Part shown: positions 6,934-16,047 of the stretch, piece after piece
Numbering within the stretch: position 1 is the first letter of the stretch
Layout: every line of letters starts with the position of its first letter
From: Sphingosinicella humi
Lineage (GTDB): Bacteria; Pseudomonadota; Alphaproteobacteria; Sphingomonadales; Sphingomonadaceae
Length of the DNA stretch: 64,000 bases
Assembly: GCF_003129465.1 (NCBI RefSeq)
Contig: NZ_QFFF01000001.1
Coordinates: 1,039,501-1,103,500, forward strand
Direction of reading: 5' to 3'
The notes under the pieces: generated by a model
What the model was told of the DNA's origin: nothing
Databases searched by the model: none
What the model saw: only the letters and a program-made list of their open reading frames with translations
Translations under genes and position numbers: made by a program

Positions 6934-9900
6934 TTAGAAGTCGAGCGTGACGCCGGCGTAGATGTAACGGCCGAGCACGTCGTAAACCTGCGCATAAGTG
7001 TTGGCGCAGATGACGGCCGGGCACGCCTGCGATCCGGCCAGCGGCGGATTGCTGTCGAACACGTTGTTCACGCCGAGACGGAAATTGTAGTTGTCCATCA
7101 CGCGGAACGTCGCCGCCAAGTCGATGTAGTTCATCGCCCGGAGCTTGTCGTGAGCCGGCTGCGACGTGCCTTCCAGCGCGGGCTGGCTGCTCGTCGTGTC
7201 CTGCTTCACACTGCCGAAGTGACGCCACTGGACCGAGAGACCGATGTCGTCGGGCGTCGTCCAGGTGAGACGGGCCTTGTGACGCCATTCGGGATTCGGC
7301 GTGAGGCAGACGTTACCGTAGAGGCCGGTGCAGTCATAGGGCTCGTTGATGCCGTCGTCGGTGATCAGCTCGTCCAGCCACGTGCCGACCATGCTGGCGC
7401 TCAGCGAACCCAGAGAACCGATCTCGGTGTTGTAGCTGACGCTGACATCGACGCCGCTGGTCGAGAGCGAACCGATATTCTGGTTCGTCGCGACGACGAA
7501 GCCATCCGGCGCGATCCACAGCGAGCCGCGGCTGTCGCGGTTGATCAGGCTGCAGAGGAACGCGTCGCCCGTTTCACCGCAGCGCTGCACCACCACGTCC
7601 GCATTGAGCGTCGAAATGGCGCCATCCAGCGAGATGTCGAAGTAGTCGACAGTCGCCGCGAAGCCCGGGAGGAAGGTCGGGGTGAGCACCACACCGGCGG
7701 TGTAGGTGTCCGCAACTTCCGGATCGAGGTTCGGGTTGCCGCCGACGAGGCCATTATACTGCGACGCCGGGTTCTCCGGGACACGGCCATAGAGGGCCGG
7801 GTCGAGGCCGGTGAAGGCGCACTGAGCCGCGGTCAGCGTGGGATCGTCCTCCGGATCCCCGCCGACGAGACCGTCGCACGGATCGTTCGTGCCGACTAGC
7901 ACCACGTTCTGCGGCGAGAACAGCTCGACCACGTTCGGGGCACGGACGGCGCGGTTATAGCCACCGCGGATGCGGATATCCCGGGTCGGCGCGAGTTCAC
8001 CCTGGATCTTATACGTATCCGTGGTGACGCCGGTGGAATAATCCGAATAGCGATAGCCCGCTTCGAGCACCAGTTCTTCGATGAAGCCGTCCTGGATGAT
8101 CGGAACGCGAACTTCGCCGAAGACTTCCTTGACGTCGAACGAGCCGCTGATCGGGGTCGAGGCGCCGCCGGAGCCGGCGAGGTCACCCTCCTGCGAGGCG
8201 CGATCGGGCAGGAAGTCCAGCGACTCCTTGCGATACTCGGTGCCGACGTTGATGCCGATGCCGTCGTTCGCCCAGGGGAAGCGCAGGCCCATCTGACCGA
8301 GGTCACCGGTGATCGACGCGTTGAACACGCTCTCTTCCGTCCGGCCGATGGTGATCGCCGGCGTCTGGAGATAGCCCAGCGCGGCAGCGTCAACAGAACC
8401 GAATGCAAAGAAGTCGTAGGGCACGCAGCCGTCTTCGATGCCCTGGAGAACCGAGCGGCACACCGGAGCGCCGGTGTCCGGATCGGCGACGACGTCGAGC
8501 GCGCGACCGATACGCTGGACCGAGAAGTCGTTGCGCGAGATGCTCGGATTGGTGACGCGGCCGAACTGATAATAGGCGTCGTACGACCAGGCCGGGCTCA
8601 GGTCACCGCGGACACCGCCAACGATGCGGAAGTCCGAGTGCTGAATGTCGCTGACGCGACCGCCACCCTCGACGTTACGACGGCCCGGATAGAAGACCGC
8701 GCGGTTGAAGTCGGGGAGACCCGCGGTGCCCGGGAACGCCGTCGGCGCTTCGAAGCCGAGGAGCGGCGCCCGCAGAGGACCATTGGGGCCATCGGGATCG
8801 TCGCCGAAAATCGGCGTGTTGCCCACCAGGTTGCCGAAGAAGCTTTGGTATGCAGCTTCATTGACGGGCGTGGCGGGATTATCCGCGATGGCGGCAGCGT
8901 CCGCCGGATCGTAGACGGCGGGAGCGCAAATGATGCCCCGCTGCTGAGCCGAGAGGAACGGATTGTCGCAGTTGATGAAGCCCGTGTTGAAGAAGATGCC
9001 GGACGGAGCGATCTGCGCCTCCGTGCGATCGTCCATGAACATGACTTCGAGATAGGGCTGGACGGCCGAGCTGATCTCATAGTTGGCGAAGGCGCCGAGC
9101 ACATAGCGCTCGTCCGGACGCTGGAAATGGTTGTACGGACCGAAGTTGAACGGCGGGTTCGTCGTGCTGTTCGACGGAATGAATGTCCGGTTCGGGCCAA
9201 CCGTGAAGTTGCCGACGTTGGTGAGGAAGGTGCCGCGAGCGCTGGTGCCCGAGCCGCTGCACGAGAAGCCATCCGAGTCCGCGAAAGCCGCCAGCGAGCA
9301 GGCGCCGTAGTCGCGGTCGCGCTGCAGCGCCTGGTTGATCTTGCGGTAGCCGGCATAGGCGGTGACATGGCCGCGGCCATCGTCGAAGCCGGCGCCGATC
9401 ACGCCGGTGACCTCGAAGGTGCCGCCGTCAGCGACGCTGCCGGTCGGATACGGGAAGCCGCGCGCGTCAAGCGCGTCGATCACGCGAGCACCAGCATCAT
9501 TGTTGTGCTGGTAGAAGGAATATTGGGTGTCGAGACGAATGCCCTCGAAATCGGTGTCGAGGACGAAGTTGACGACGCCCGAGATCGCGTCCGAACCGTA
9601 GACCGACGAGGCGCCGCCGGTCAGCACGTCGATGCGATCGATCATCGCGGCCGGGATGATGTTGATGTCGGCGGCCGACGAGCCGGTGTCGCCCGGAAGC
9701 AGGCGGCGGCCGTTGACCAGGACGAGGGTGCGCTGCGAGCCGAGGCCGCGCAGGTTGAGCGTCGCGGTGCCGGACGCGCCGTTGGCGATGTTACCGCCCT
9801 GGCCGGCGAAGACCTGCGGCAGCGAGTTCAGAAGGTCTTCCGTCCGGGTGATGCCCTGAAGCTTCACTTCCTGGCTGTTGACGACGGTGACCGGGCTGGC

Positions 9901-10128
9901 CCCTTCGAGCTGGGGACGGGCGATACGCGAGCCGGTGACGATGATCGCCTCACCGGTGGTCGCCTGCTGAGTGGCGATCTCGGCCTGGTCGGCGACCGAG
10001 GAAGCACCCGTTACGGACGCGCCCGGCTCTTCCGCCTCGACGTCCTGCGCCCAGGCCGGCGCAGCGAGGCTCGCCGCACCGAGAATGATGGTCGACGCCA
10101 GAAGGCGCTGACGGAAAGTGGATTGCAT
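6934..10128 (-). CDS. TonB-dependent receptor
   Basis: Complete outer-membrane TonB-dependent receptor of 1064 aa. The start at 10128 is preceded by AGGGGA and gives a signal peptide (MQSTFRQRLLASTIILGAAS ... APAWAQD). A longer open frame reaching 10449 is ignored because it would add 107 non-signal residues. After a linker comes the plug (AIIVTGSRIARPQLEG, LVLVNGRRLLPGDTG, DVLTGGASSVYGSDAISGVV). The large barrel includes IRGGYNRAVRAPNVVELFSP and ends in IYAGVTLDF, with the C-terminal Phe typical of BAM substrates. Cys residues in loop segments (for example DPCDGL, RCGETGDAFLCSL) suggest disulfides. Together with the receptor at 1-2416 it brackets the RiPP-like operon. Either could export or re-import the peptide product, or take up an unrelated ligand. 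Confidence 0.93.
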   Translation of the reverse strand: MQSTFRQRLLASTIILGAASLAAPAWAQDVEAEEPGASVTGASSVADQAEIATQQATTGEAIIVTGSRIARPQLEGASPVTVVNSQEVKLQGITRTEDLLNSLPQVFAGQGGNIANGASGTATLNLRGLGSQRTLVLVNGRRLLPGDTGSSAADINIIPAAMIDRIDVLTGGASSVYGSDAISGVVNFVLDTDFEGIRLDTQYSFYQHNNDAGARVIDALDARGFPYPTGSVADGGTFEVTGVIGAGFDDGRGHVTAYAGYRKINQALQRDRDYGACSLAAFADSDGFSCSGSGTSARGTFLTNVGNFTVGPNRTFIPSNSTTNPPFNFGPYNHFQRPDERYVLGAFANYEISSAVQPYLEVMFMDDRTEAQIAPSGIFFNTGFINCDNPFLSAQQRGIICAPAVYDPADAAAIADNPATPVNEAAYQSFFGNLVGNTPIFGDDPDGPNGPLRAPLLGFEAPTAFPGTAGLPDFNRAVFYPGRRNVEGGGRVSDIQHSDFRIVGGVRGDLSPAWSYDAYYQFGRVTNPSISRNDFSVQRIGRALDVVADPDTGAPVCRSVLQGIEDGCVPYDFFAFGSVDAAALGYLQTPAITIGRTEESVFNASITGDLGQMGLRFPWANDGIGINVGTEYRKESLDFLPDRASQEGDLAGSGGASTPISGSFDVKEVFGEVRVPIIQDGFIEELVLEAGYRYSDYSTGVTTDTYKIQGELAPTRDIRIRGGYNRAVRAPNVVELFSPQNVVLVGTNDPCDGLVGGDPEDDPTLTAAQCAFTGLDPALYGRVPENPASQYNGLVGGNPNLDPEVADTYTAGVVLTPTFLPGFAATVDYFDISLDGAISTLNADVVVQRCGETGDAFLCSLINRDSRGSLWIAPDGFVVATNQNIGSLSTSGVDVSVSYNTEIGSLGSLSASMVGTWLDELITDDGINEPYDCTGLYGNVCLTPNPEWRHKARLTWTTPDDIGLSVQWRHFGSVKQDTTSSQPALEGTSQPAHDKLRAMNYIDLAATFRVMDNYNFRLGVNNVFDSNPPLAGSQACPAVICANTYAQVYDVLGRYIYAGVTLDF

Positions 10129-10147
10129 ATTAAGTCCCCTAGCAAGC

Positions 10148-10161
10148 GACGGCGCGCCGTC
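10148..10161. promoter_or_regulatory. 14-bp palindrome in divergent promoter region
   Basis: GACGGCGCGCCGTC is a perfect 14-bp palindrome 20 bp upstream of the receptor ATG at 10128. The surrounding gap 10129-10459 (331 bp) separates divergent genes and must carry promoters in both directions; the stretch 10180-10330 is somewhat AT-richer. I see no gene in the gap. The palindrome could be an operator or a leader hairpin; nothing else identifies it. Confidence 0.35.
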
Positions 10162-10459
10162 TAAAACTCCCAGAACCAACGGAAAAGCCGATGAAACCGG
10201 CGCCCCCGCAGATTGCAAAAACGGCCAAAAAGCCCGTTTCCCAACAGCGGCTTTATGCCAGCAGATGAACGGGAAGCAACGAGAACTGCGAGAAATCCGC
10301 CGATATCCAAGGGGCTGTAGCAATTTGGCCACAGTGAACCGGCAGCGTGGAAGGTCGCCGCGCGGACACCCGGCGAGTCGATCGCGAGAGCTCCTCACGG
10401 CCGCTTGCCAGCGCCCGGCGGACCGCATTACGATCCGTTCGTCATTCAAGGAGCACCCG

Positions 10460-10999
10460 ATGCAAACCGGTCACAGCAGCCTCATCGTCGCGGTCGCGCT
10501 CGGTATCCTCGCCGTTCCGGCGCTGGCGCGAACGGGCGACGCGCCCCGGTCCGAATCCCTGAAGCGCCTGGTCGACTGCCGGTCGATCACCGACGGCACC
10601 GAGCGGCTCGCCTGCTTCGATCGCGAGGTCGCCTCGATCGACGCGGCCGAGGCTGCCAACGAACTGGTAGTCGTCGACCGGGAGCAGATCCGCAAGACGC
10701 GGCGGACCCTGTTCGGCCTCGCCCTCCCCGATCTCGGCATCTTCGGCGGCGGTTCAGGCGACGAGGAGGAAGACGGCGTCTCCCAGATCGAGAGCACGAT
10801 CAAGAGGGCGGACCGCGGCGCCTATGGCCGCTGGGTCATCACGCTCGAGACAGGCGCCGTTTGGGCGCAAACCGACGACCGCAACCTTCCGCGCTGGCCC
10901 AAGGCGGGGCAGCCGATCCTGATCAAGCGCGGCGTGCTTGGGTCTTACATGGCCAATATCAACGAGCAGAATGCGATTCGGGTCGAGCGGCTGCGCTAA
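10460..10999 (+). CDS. Periplasmic protein of unknown function
   Basis: A 179-aa exported protein. The ATG at 10460 follows AAGGAG by 6 nt and gives a clean signal peptide (MQTGHSSLIVAVALGILAVP then ALA cleavage site). The longer open frame from 10118 is rejected for lack of a ribosome site. Mature residues 25-60 hold a Cys pair in DCRSITDGTERLACFDREV. This pattern, two Cys separated by about 14 residues before a Tyr/Phe-Asp, is seen in small periplasmic proteins that follow signal peptides. A Gly/acidic linker (GGGSGDEEEDG) leads to a C-terminal beta-rich segment (YGRWVITLETGAVWAQTDDR ... KRGVLGSYMANINEQNAIRV) resembling a small OB or SH3-like barrel. I do not recognise a named family. It stands alone, divergent from the receptor gene. 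Confidence 0.8.
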   Translation: MQTGHSSLIVAVALGILAVPALARTGDAPRSESLKRLVDCRSITDGTERLACFDREVASIDAAEAANELVVVDREQIRKTRRTLFGLALPDLGIFGGGSGDEEEDGVSQIESTIKRADRGAYGRWVITLETGAVWAQTDDRNLPRWPKAGQPILIKRGVLGSYMANINEQNAIRVERLR

Positions 11000-11020
11000 G
11001 GTTCGTCATCCGTAGCCAGC

Positions 11021-11096
11021 CATTGCGAGAGTAGCCAAGCAATCCAGCCGGCTCGCGGCATACTGGATTGTTTCGTCGCTACGCTCCTCGCAAAGA
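11021..11096. repeat. REP-like inverted repeat, family A copy 1
   Basis: Imperfect palindrome beginning CATTGCGAGAG and ending CGCTCCTCGCAAAGAC, with CAATCCAG and CTGGATTG inner arms. The same element recurs at 15953-16031 and, degenerated, at 45718-45790. It fills most of the gap between convergent genes. It is probably a non-autonomous REP-type element and may form a transcript-end hairpin. Confidence 0.75.
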
Positions 11097-11118
11097 CTAA
11101 TCTGGCTCCAGAAGGTCG

Positions 11119-12003
11119 TTAGCGCGCCATCGGCCCGGCCAGCAGCAGCGGGTCTAGCCGAGCGTCGTTCCATTTGAGGCTCCAATGGAGGTGCGGCCCG
11201 GTCGCGCGGCCGGTGGCGCCGACCGTGCCGATCGGTTGACCCTGCCGCACCCGCTGCCCGGCCTCGACGGCGACAGTAGCGAGGTGGAGAAAGGCGCTGT
11301 TGAGCCCCATGCCATGATCGACGAGGACGAGATTGCCCTCCAGGCTGAACATCGGCGGGCCGGCGAGCACGATCACCCCGTCGGCCGGGGCGACGACGAG
11401 AGCGCCGGCACCCGGAGCGACGTCCACGCCGCTATGATAGGCGGCTGGCTCGCCGCGATAGATTCGCTGCGATCCGAAGCGGCCGCTGATCCGCCCTGTC
11501 ACGGGCCAGATGAAATCCTGCCGCCAGCCGTCCACCCGCGAGCGCTGCGCACGGGCTGCCTCGATTCGGGCGATCTCGCGCTCACGGATGCGGAGGAACT
11601 CGTCGCTCGGTCGGCCCTGGCGACGTGAAACATCGACATGCTCGATGGCCCAGGCACGAGGTGCGATGGCGAGATCCCGTCGCACCGAGCGACCGCCCGC
11701 GAGACGGGCAACGAGGACAGCCGTGGCGCCCTGGTCTCGATCCAAGCCGACAAGGAAGCGGCCGCCCTCGCCCAATGGTATCGGATCGCCGTCAAAGGTG
11801 AGGCTCTGGGTGCCGATGGGCGCGGTGCCGAGGATGAGACCGCCTTGGGAGAAGGTGCCGGTCAGGGCGAAGTCGGCGCTTGCCGGCTCAGTCAGCGAAA
11901 CAGGACTGGAGGTCTCGACCGGGGCGGCGGCCGAGAGGGACGCCGCCGGGAGAAGGCTGGCCAGGAGAAGGAAGAGAAGAAGGTCGCCGATCCGGTGCCT
12001 CAC
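11119..12003 (-). CDS. M23 family metallopeptidase, exported
   Basis: Exported LytM-type zinc endopeptidase (294 aa) likely to cut peptidoglycan peptide bridges. A hydrophobic signal (LLLFLLLASLLPAASLSAAA) is followed by a beta-rich N-terminal domain and a short coiled segment (RIREREIARIEAARAQRS). The M23 domain shows the zinc ligands H-x3-D in YHSGVDVAPGAG, a further His in FLHLATV, and HxH in GPHLHWSLKW near the end. All catalytic residues are present, so it should be active. The GTG start at 12003 overlaps the stop of the DUF2093 gene by 4 bp (GTGA), so the genes are probably co-transcribed with xseA. Confidence 0.9.
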   Translation of the reverse strand: MRHRIGDLLLFLLLASLLPAASLSAAAPVETSSPVSLTEPASADFALTGTFSQGGLILGTAPIGTQSLTFDGDPIPLGEGGRFLVGLDRDQGATAVLVARLAGGRSVRRDLAIAPRAWAIEHVDVSRRQGRPSDEFLRIREREIARIEAARAQRSRVDGWRQDFIWPVTGRISGRFGSQRIYRGEPAAYHSGVDVAPGAGALVVAPADGVIVLAGPPMFSLEGNLVLVDHGMGLNSAFLHLATVAVEAGQRVRQGQPIGTVGATGRATGPHLHWSLKWNDARLDPLLLAGPMAR

Positions 12004-12200
12004 GCCCGCTCTTCCGCCCGGGCCGCGGCCTCGGCGTCCACATAGGCTTCCTGGCGCGCGACGCTCCAGTAGCGCAGCGCATCGAGCGGGATCGGTTTGC
12101 CCGTTACCGCGCAGACGACGTGATCGCCGGGGCTCAGCATGCGGAAGGTGCCGGCCATGTAATGGAGCTTGGCGGGGCGGCCCGTGTTGGACATGAGCAT
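12000..12200 (-). CDS. DUF2093 domain-containing protein
   Basis: Small protein of 66 aa of the DUF2093 family, common in alphaproteobacteria next to xseA; function unknown. The body GRPAKLHYMAGTFR, LSPGDHVVCAVTG and IPLDALRYWSVARQEAYVDA is the family core. Three in-frame ATGs (12206, 12200, 12194) are possible. I chose 12200, which gives the usual MLMSN start and places GGAAG 7 nt upstream. It lies 13 bp after xseA and overlaps the M23 gene by 4 bp, forming a three-gene unit. Confidence 0.85.
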   Translation of the reverse strand: MLMSNTGRPAKLHYMAGTFRMLSPGDHVVCAVTGKPIPLDALRYWSVARQEAYVDAEAAARAEERA

Positions 12201-12213
12201 CGACATTCTTCCG

Positions 12214-13576
12214 TTACAAGAGCTTAGGCTGGTCGGGCTTGGGCGCGACATAGGAGGCGCGGCGCGGCCGCTCAACCCCGTCGACCGTGGCATCGACCCG
12301 GCCGTCGCTGAAGACGAGGCGGAGGCGCCCGGCCGACTTGGCGGCGGCCGACGAAACAAGCGTGTGCCCGTCCCGATCCTCGATTCGCGCATAGCCTCGC
12401 TCCAGCGGCCGGTTGGGGTGAGCGAGCTGGGCCAGCCGCCAAAGCGATTCGAGCCGGTCGCCGGCGCGGCGATAGGTGGCGGCGAGCAGCGACGGCCTGA
12501 GTGCGCCGGCGGCGTGGCCAAGATCGGCGCGGGCGTGGCTGAGCCGCCCGCCGAGCCCGCGCGGCAGCCGCTCGGCTAGTTCGTCCAGCCGCTGATGCTG
12601 CGGCGCAAGCAGCGAATCTCGCGCCGGGAAGTGGCGCAGGCACGCTTCCAGACGCTCCGCCGCCCGCTCGCGCGTCCGTTCGGCGCACCGGCTGGCGCGA
12701 AGGCCCAGCTGTCCGAGCTGGGTGAGAAGCTCGGCCCGCACCGGCACCGCGATCTCGGCGGCGGCGGTCGGTGTCGGCGCGCGCATGTCGGCGGCGAAAT
12801 CGCACAGCGAAGTGTCGGTCTCGTGCCCGACGGCGGAGATGATCGGGATGGCGGACGCGGCGACGGCGCGGACGACCTCCTCCTCGTTGAACGCCCACAA
12901 ATCCTCGATCGAGCCGCCGCCGCGGGCGACGATCAGGAGGTCGGGTCGCTCCGACCTGGCGTTGAACCCGTGGATGGCCGCCGCGATCTGGGCCGCCGCG
13001 CCCTCGCCCTGCACCGGCACCGGCCATATCACGACATGGCTGGGGCAGCGGTCAGCGAGGCGGTGGAGGATGTCGCGGATGACGGCGCCGGTCGGGGAGG
13101 TGACGACGCCGATGGTGCGGGGCAGGAAGGGCAGGCGCTTCTTGCGCTCCGCCGCGAACAGGCCCTCCGCCTCCAGCGCGCGGCGGCGCTTGTCGAGCAG
13201 TGCCATCAGCGCGCCCTGGCCCGCGAGCTCCAGCCGTTCGATCACGATCTGGTAGCGCGAACGGCCGGGATAGGTGGTGAGCCGGCCGGTGGCGATCACC
13301 TCGATGCCGTCCTCCGGCCGGAAGCGGAGCGCCGAGGCCTGCGTCCGCCACAGGACGCCGTCGATGCAGGCATTCTCGTCCTTCAAGGTCAGGTAGCAAT
13401 GGCCCGACGCCGCCCGCTTCCATCCCGAAATCTCGCCCCGCACCCGGACATGGCCGAACGCATCCTCGACCGCTCGCTTCAGCGCAAAGGAGAGTTCGGA
13501 GACCGATAGCGCCGGCGCGTTGTCGCCGGGCGTCTCGGTTGCTAACAGCCCCGCATCAGTTGAAGGGAAATCGTCC

Positions 13577-13578
<2 letters not shown>
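12214..13578 (-). CDS. xseA: Exodeoxyribonuclease VII large subunit
   Basis: Large subunit of exonuclease VII, which degrades single-stranded DNA to oligonucleotides together with XseB. It has 454 aa from the ATG at 13578 ([10 protein letters not shown]). An N-terminal OB-fold reads [44 protein letters not shown]. The catalytic domain has [24 protein letters not shown] and [20 protein letters not shown], then [27 protein letters not shown] split over the standard motif. A helical region and a C-terminal beta tail follow. AGGA lies 6 nt before the ATG. The start codon overlaps by 2 bp with that of divergent purD, so the longer open frame to 13920 is not used. No xseB is seen in the window. Confidence 0.95.
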
Positions 13579-14860
<1,282 letters not shown>

Positions 14861-14918
14861 ACCGCAGCCGCCTTAAGGGGAATAGTCCGTCCGCTGGATC
14901 ATGCGAGGGAGAAGCAGC

Positions 14919-15353
14919 ATGTCGCCCAACGCCAAAATCCTGATCGGCCTGGCGGCGGTGCTCGTCACGACCTGGGTTTATCACGGCCCGGTCGGCGTCG
15001 GGACGACCTTCATCGATCGCGCCGAGAGTGAGGCGAGGCGCGTTATGGCCGGCACGGAGGTGCCCGGCATCGAGGTTCGGCTCGGCCGCGAACCGCTGTC
15101 GCGCCTCGCCACCTTGTCCGGTCCGGCCGACGAGTTCCAACGCCAAGGCCAGGGTGAGCTCAAGGGGCTCAACGACCTGGTCGCGGAGGTCGACGGTGTC
15201 TCGGACGTCCAATGGACCGACGAAGGCGAACTGCGCCGGGGCGTGCCCTTGATCCTCGAAGCGCTAATCTGGATGATGGCCGCCTATCTGATCGGCCTGG
15301 GGCTGGGCTGGCTCCTCTTCGGCCGGCGCAGGAAGCAGAGTTTTCTCGACTGA
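14919..15353 (+). CDS. Membrane-anchored small protein with BON-like segment
   Basis: A 144-aa protein with an N-terminal membrane helix (ILIGLAAVLVTTWVYHGPVG) and a C-terminal one (ALIWMMAAYLIGLGLGWLLF) followed by a basic tail. The central part (GIEVRLGREPLSRLATLSGP, then LKGLNDLVAEVDGVSDVQW) resembles the BON-like domain found in front of some OmpA-family proteins. The ATG at 14919 follows GAGGGAGAAG and is preferred to the ATG at 14901. The next gene, also a one-helix protein, begins 21 bp later, so the two are probably co-transcribed. The function is unknown; an envelope role is suggested by topology. Confidence 0.75.
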   Translation: MSPNAKILIGLAAVLVTTWVYHGPVGVGTTFIDRAESEARRVMAGTEVPGIEVRLGREPLSRLATLSGPADEFQRQGQGELKGLNDLVAEVDGVSDVQWTDEGELRRGVPLILEALIWMMAAYLIGLGLGWLLFGRRRKQSFLD

Positions 15354-15374
15354 CATAGCGAAGGATCCGCGTCC

Positions 15375-15935
15375 ATGACGAGTGTGTTCGAAGCCTATCT
15401 GGTCCCCATCCTCATCGCCTTGGCGATCGGCGCCGTCATCGCCTGGTGGGCGTTCCGGCGGACGTCCGCCGACAAGGTCGTCGGGGACGCTCACCGTCCC
15501 GGCGAGACGGTGGAAGCCCCTCCTGCCGCACCGCCGGTCGAGGCTCCCAAACCCACGCCCACGCCCACGCCGATCCGCACCGACGGTCCGGAAGGCAACA
15601 GCCTCATCGACCAGGGGGCGGCGGCCACGACCGACGTGGCGGGGCAGGTTCTGGGCGTCAAGGTCCACTCGCAGCTTCCCGGCGCCAGCGGCCCGCCCGA
15701 CAATCTGCAGATGCTGAAGGGCGTCGGCCCGAAGCTCGCGACCAAGCTCAACGAGAATGGCATCATCCGTTTCGAGCAGCTCGCCCGGCTCAGCCCCAAC
15801 GAGGTGGCGATACTCGAGGACAAGCTGGGTCCGTTCAAAGGCCGTCTCACCCGCGACCGCGTCGTCGAGCAGGCCAGCTACCTCGCCCGCGATGACAGGG
15901 ACGGTTTCGAAGCCAAGTTCGGCAGTCTGGGCTAA
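15375..15935 (+). CDS. Membrane-anchored helix-hairpin-helix protein
   Basis: A 186-aa protein with an N-terminal membrane helix (YLVPILIALAIGAVIAWWAF), a Pro-rich low-complexity linker (PKPTPTPTPI) and a C-terminal H3TH/HhH domain of the predicted 5' DNA nuclease type (COG3743-like). That domain reads LQMLKGVGPKLATKLNENGI, FEQLARLSPNEVAILEDKLG and RLTRDRVVEQASYLAR. This domain usually recognises DNA or acts as a protein-interaction module; no nuclease metal site is obvious. It is co-directional with the BON-like gene 21 bp upstream. Its role at the membrane is unknown. Confidence 0.8.
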   Translation: MTSVFEAYLVPILIALAIGAVIAWWAFRRTSADKVVGDAHRPGETVEAPPAAPPVEAPKPTPTPTPIRTDGPEGNSLIDQGAAATTDVAGQVLGVKVHSQLPGASGPPDNLQMLKGVGPKLATKLNENGIIRFEQLARLSPNEVAILEDKLGPFKGRLTRDRVVEQASYLARDDRDGFEAKFGSLG

Positions 15936-15952
15936 GTCTAAGACGCGGACGT

Positions 15953-16031
15953 CATTGCGAGCGAAGCGGAGCAATCCAGGAGAGCGGTGATGCCTAGCTG
16001 GATTGCTTCGTCGCTACGCTCCTCGCAACGA
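15953..16031. repeat. REP-like inverted repeat, family A copy 2
   Basis: Palindromic element starting CATTGCGAGCGAAGCGGAG and ending CGCTACGCTCCTCGCAACGA, with inner arms CAATCCAG/CTGGATTG. It lies between the convergent genes ending at 15935 and 16048, so it may act as a shared transcript end. It is closely similar to the element at 11021-11096. Confidence 0.8.
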
Positions 16032-16047
16032 CGGAGCCCCAGCGGAA

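Noticed and set aside
6934-10449. Longer start for the TonB receptor giving 1171 aa
   Set aside because: The signal peptide begins at the ATG at 10128, which has an AGGGGA site; the extra N-terminus would block export.
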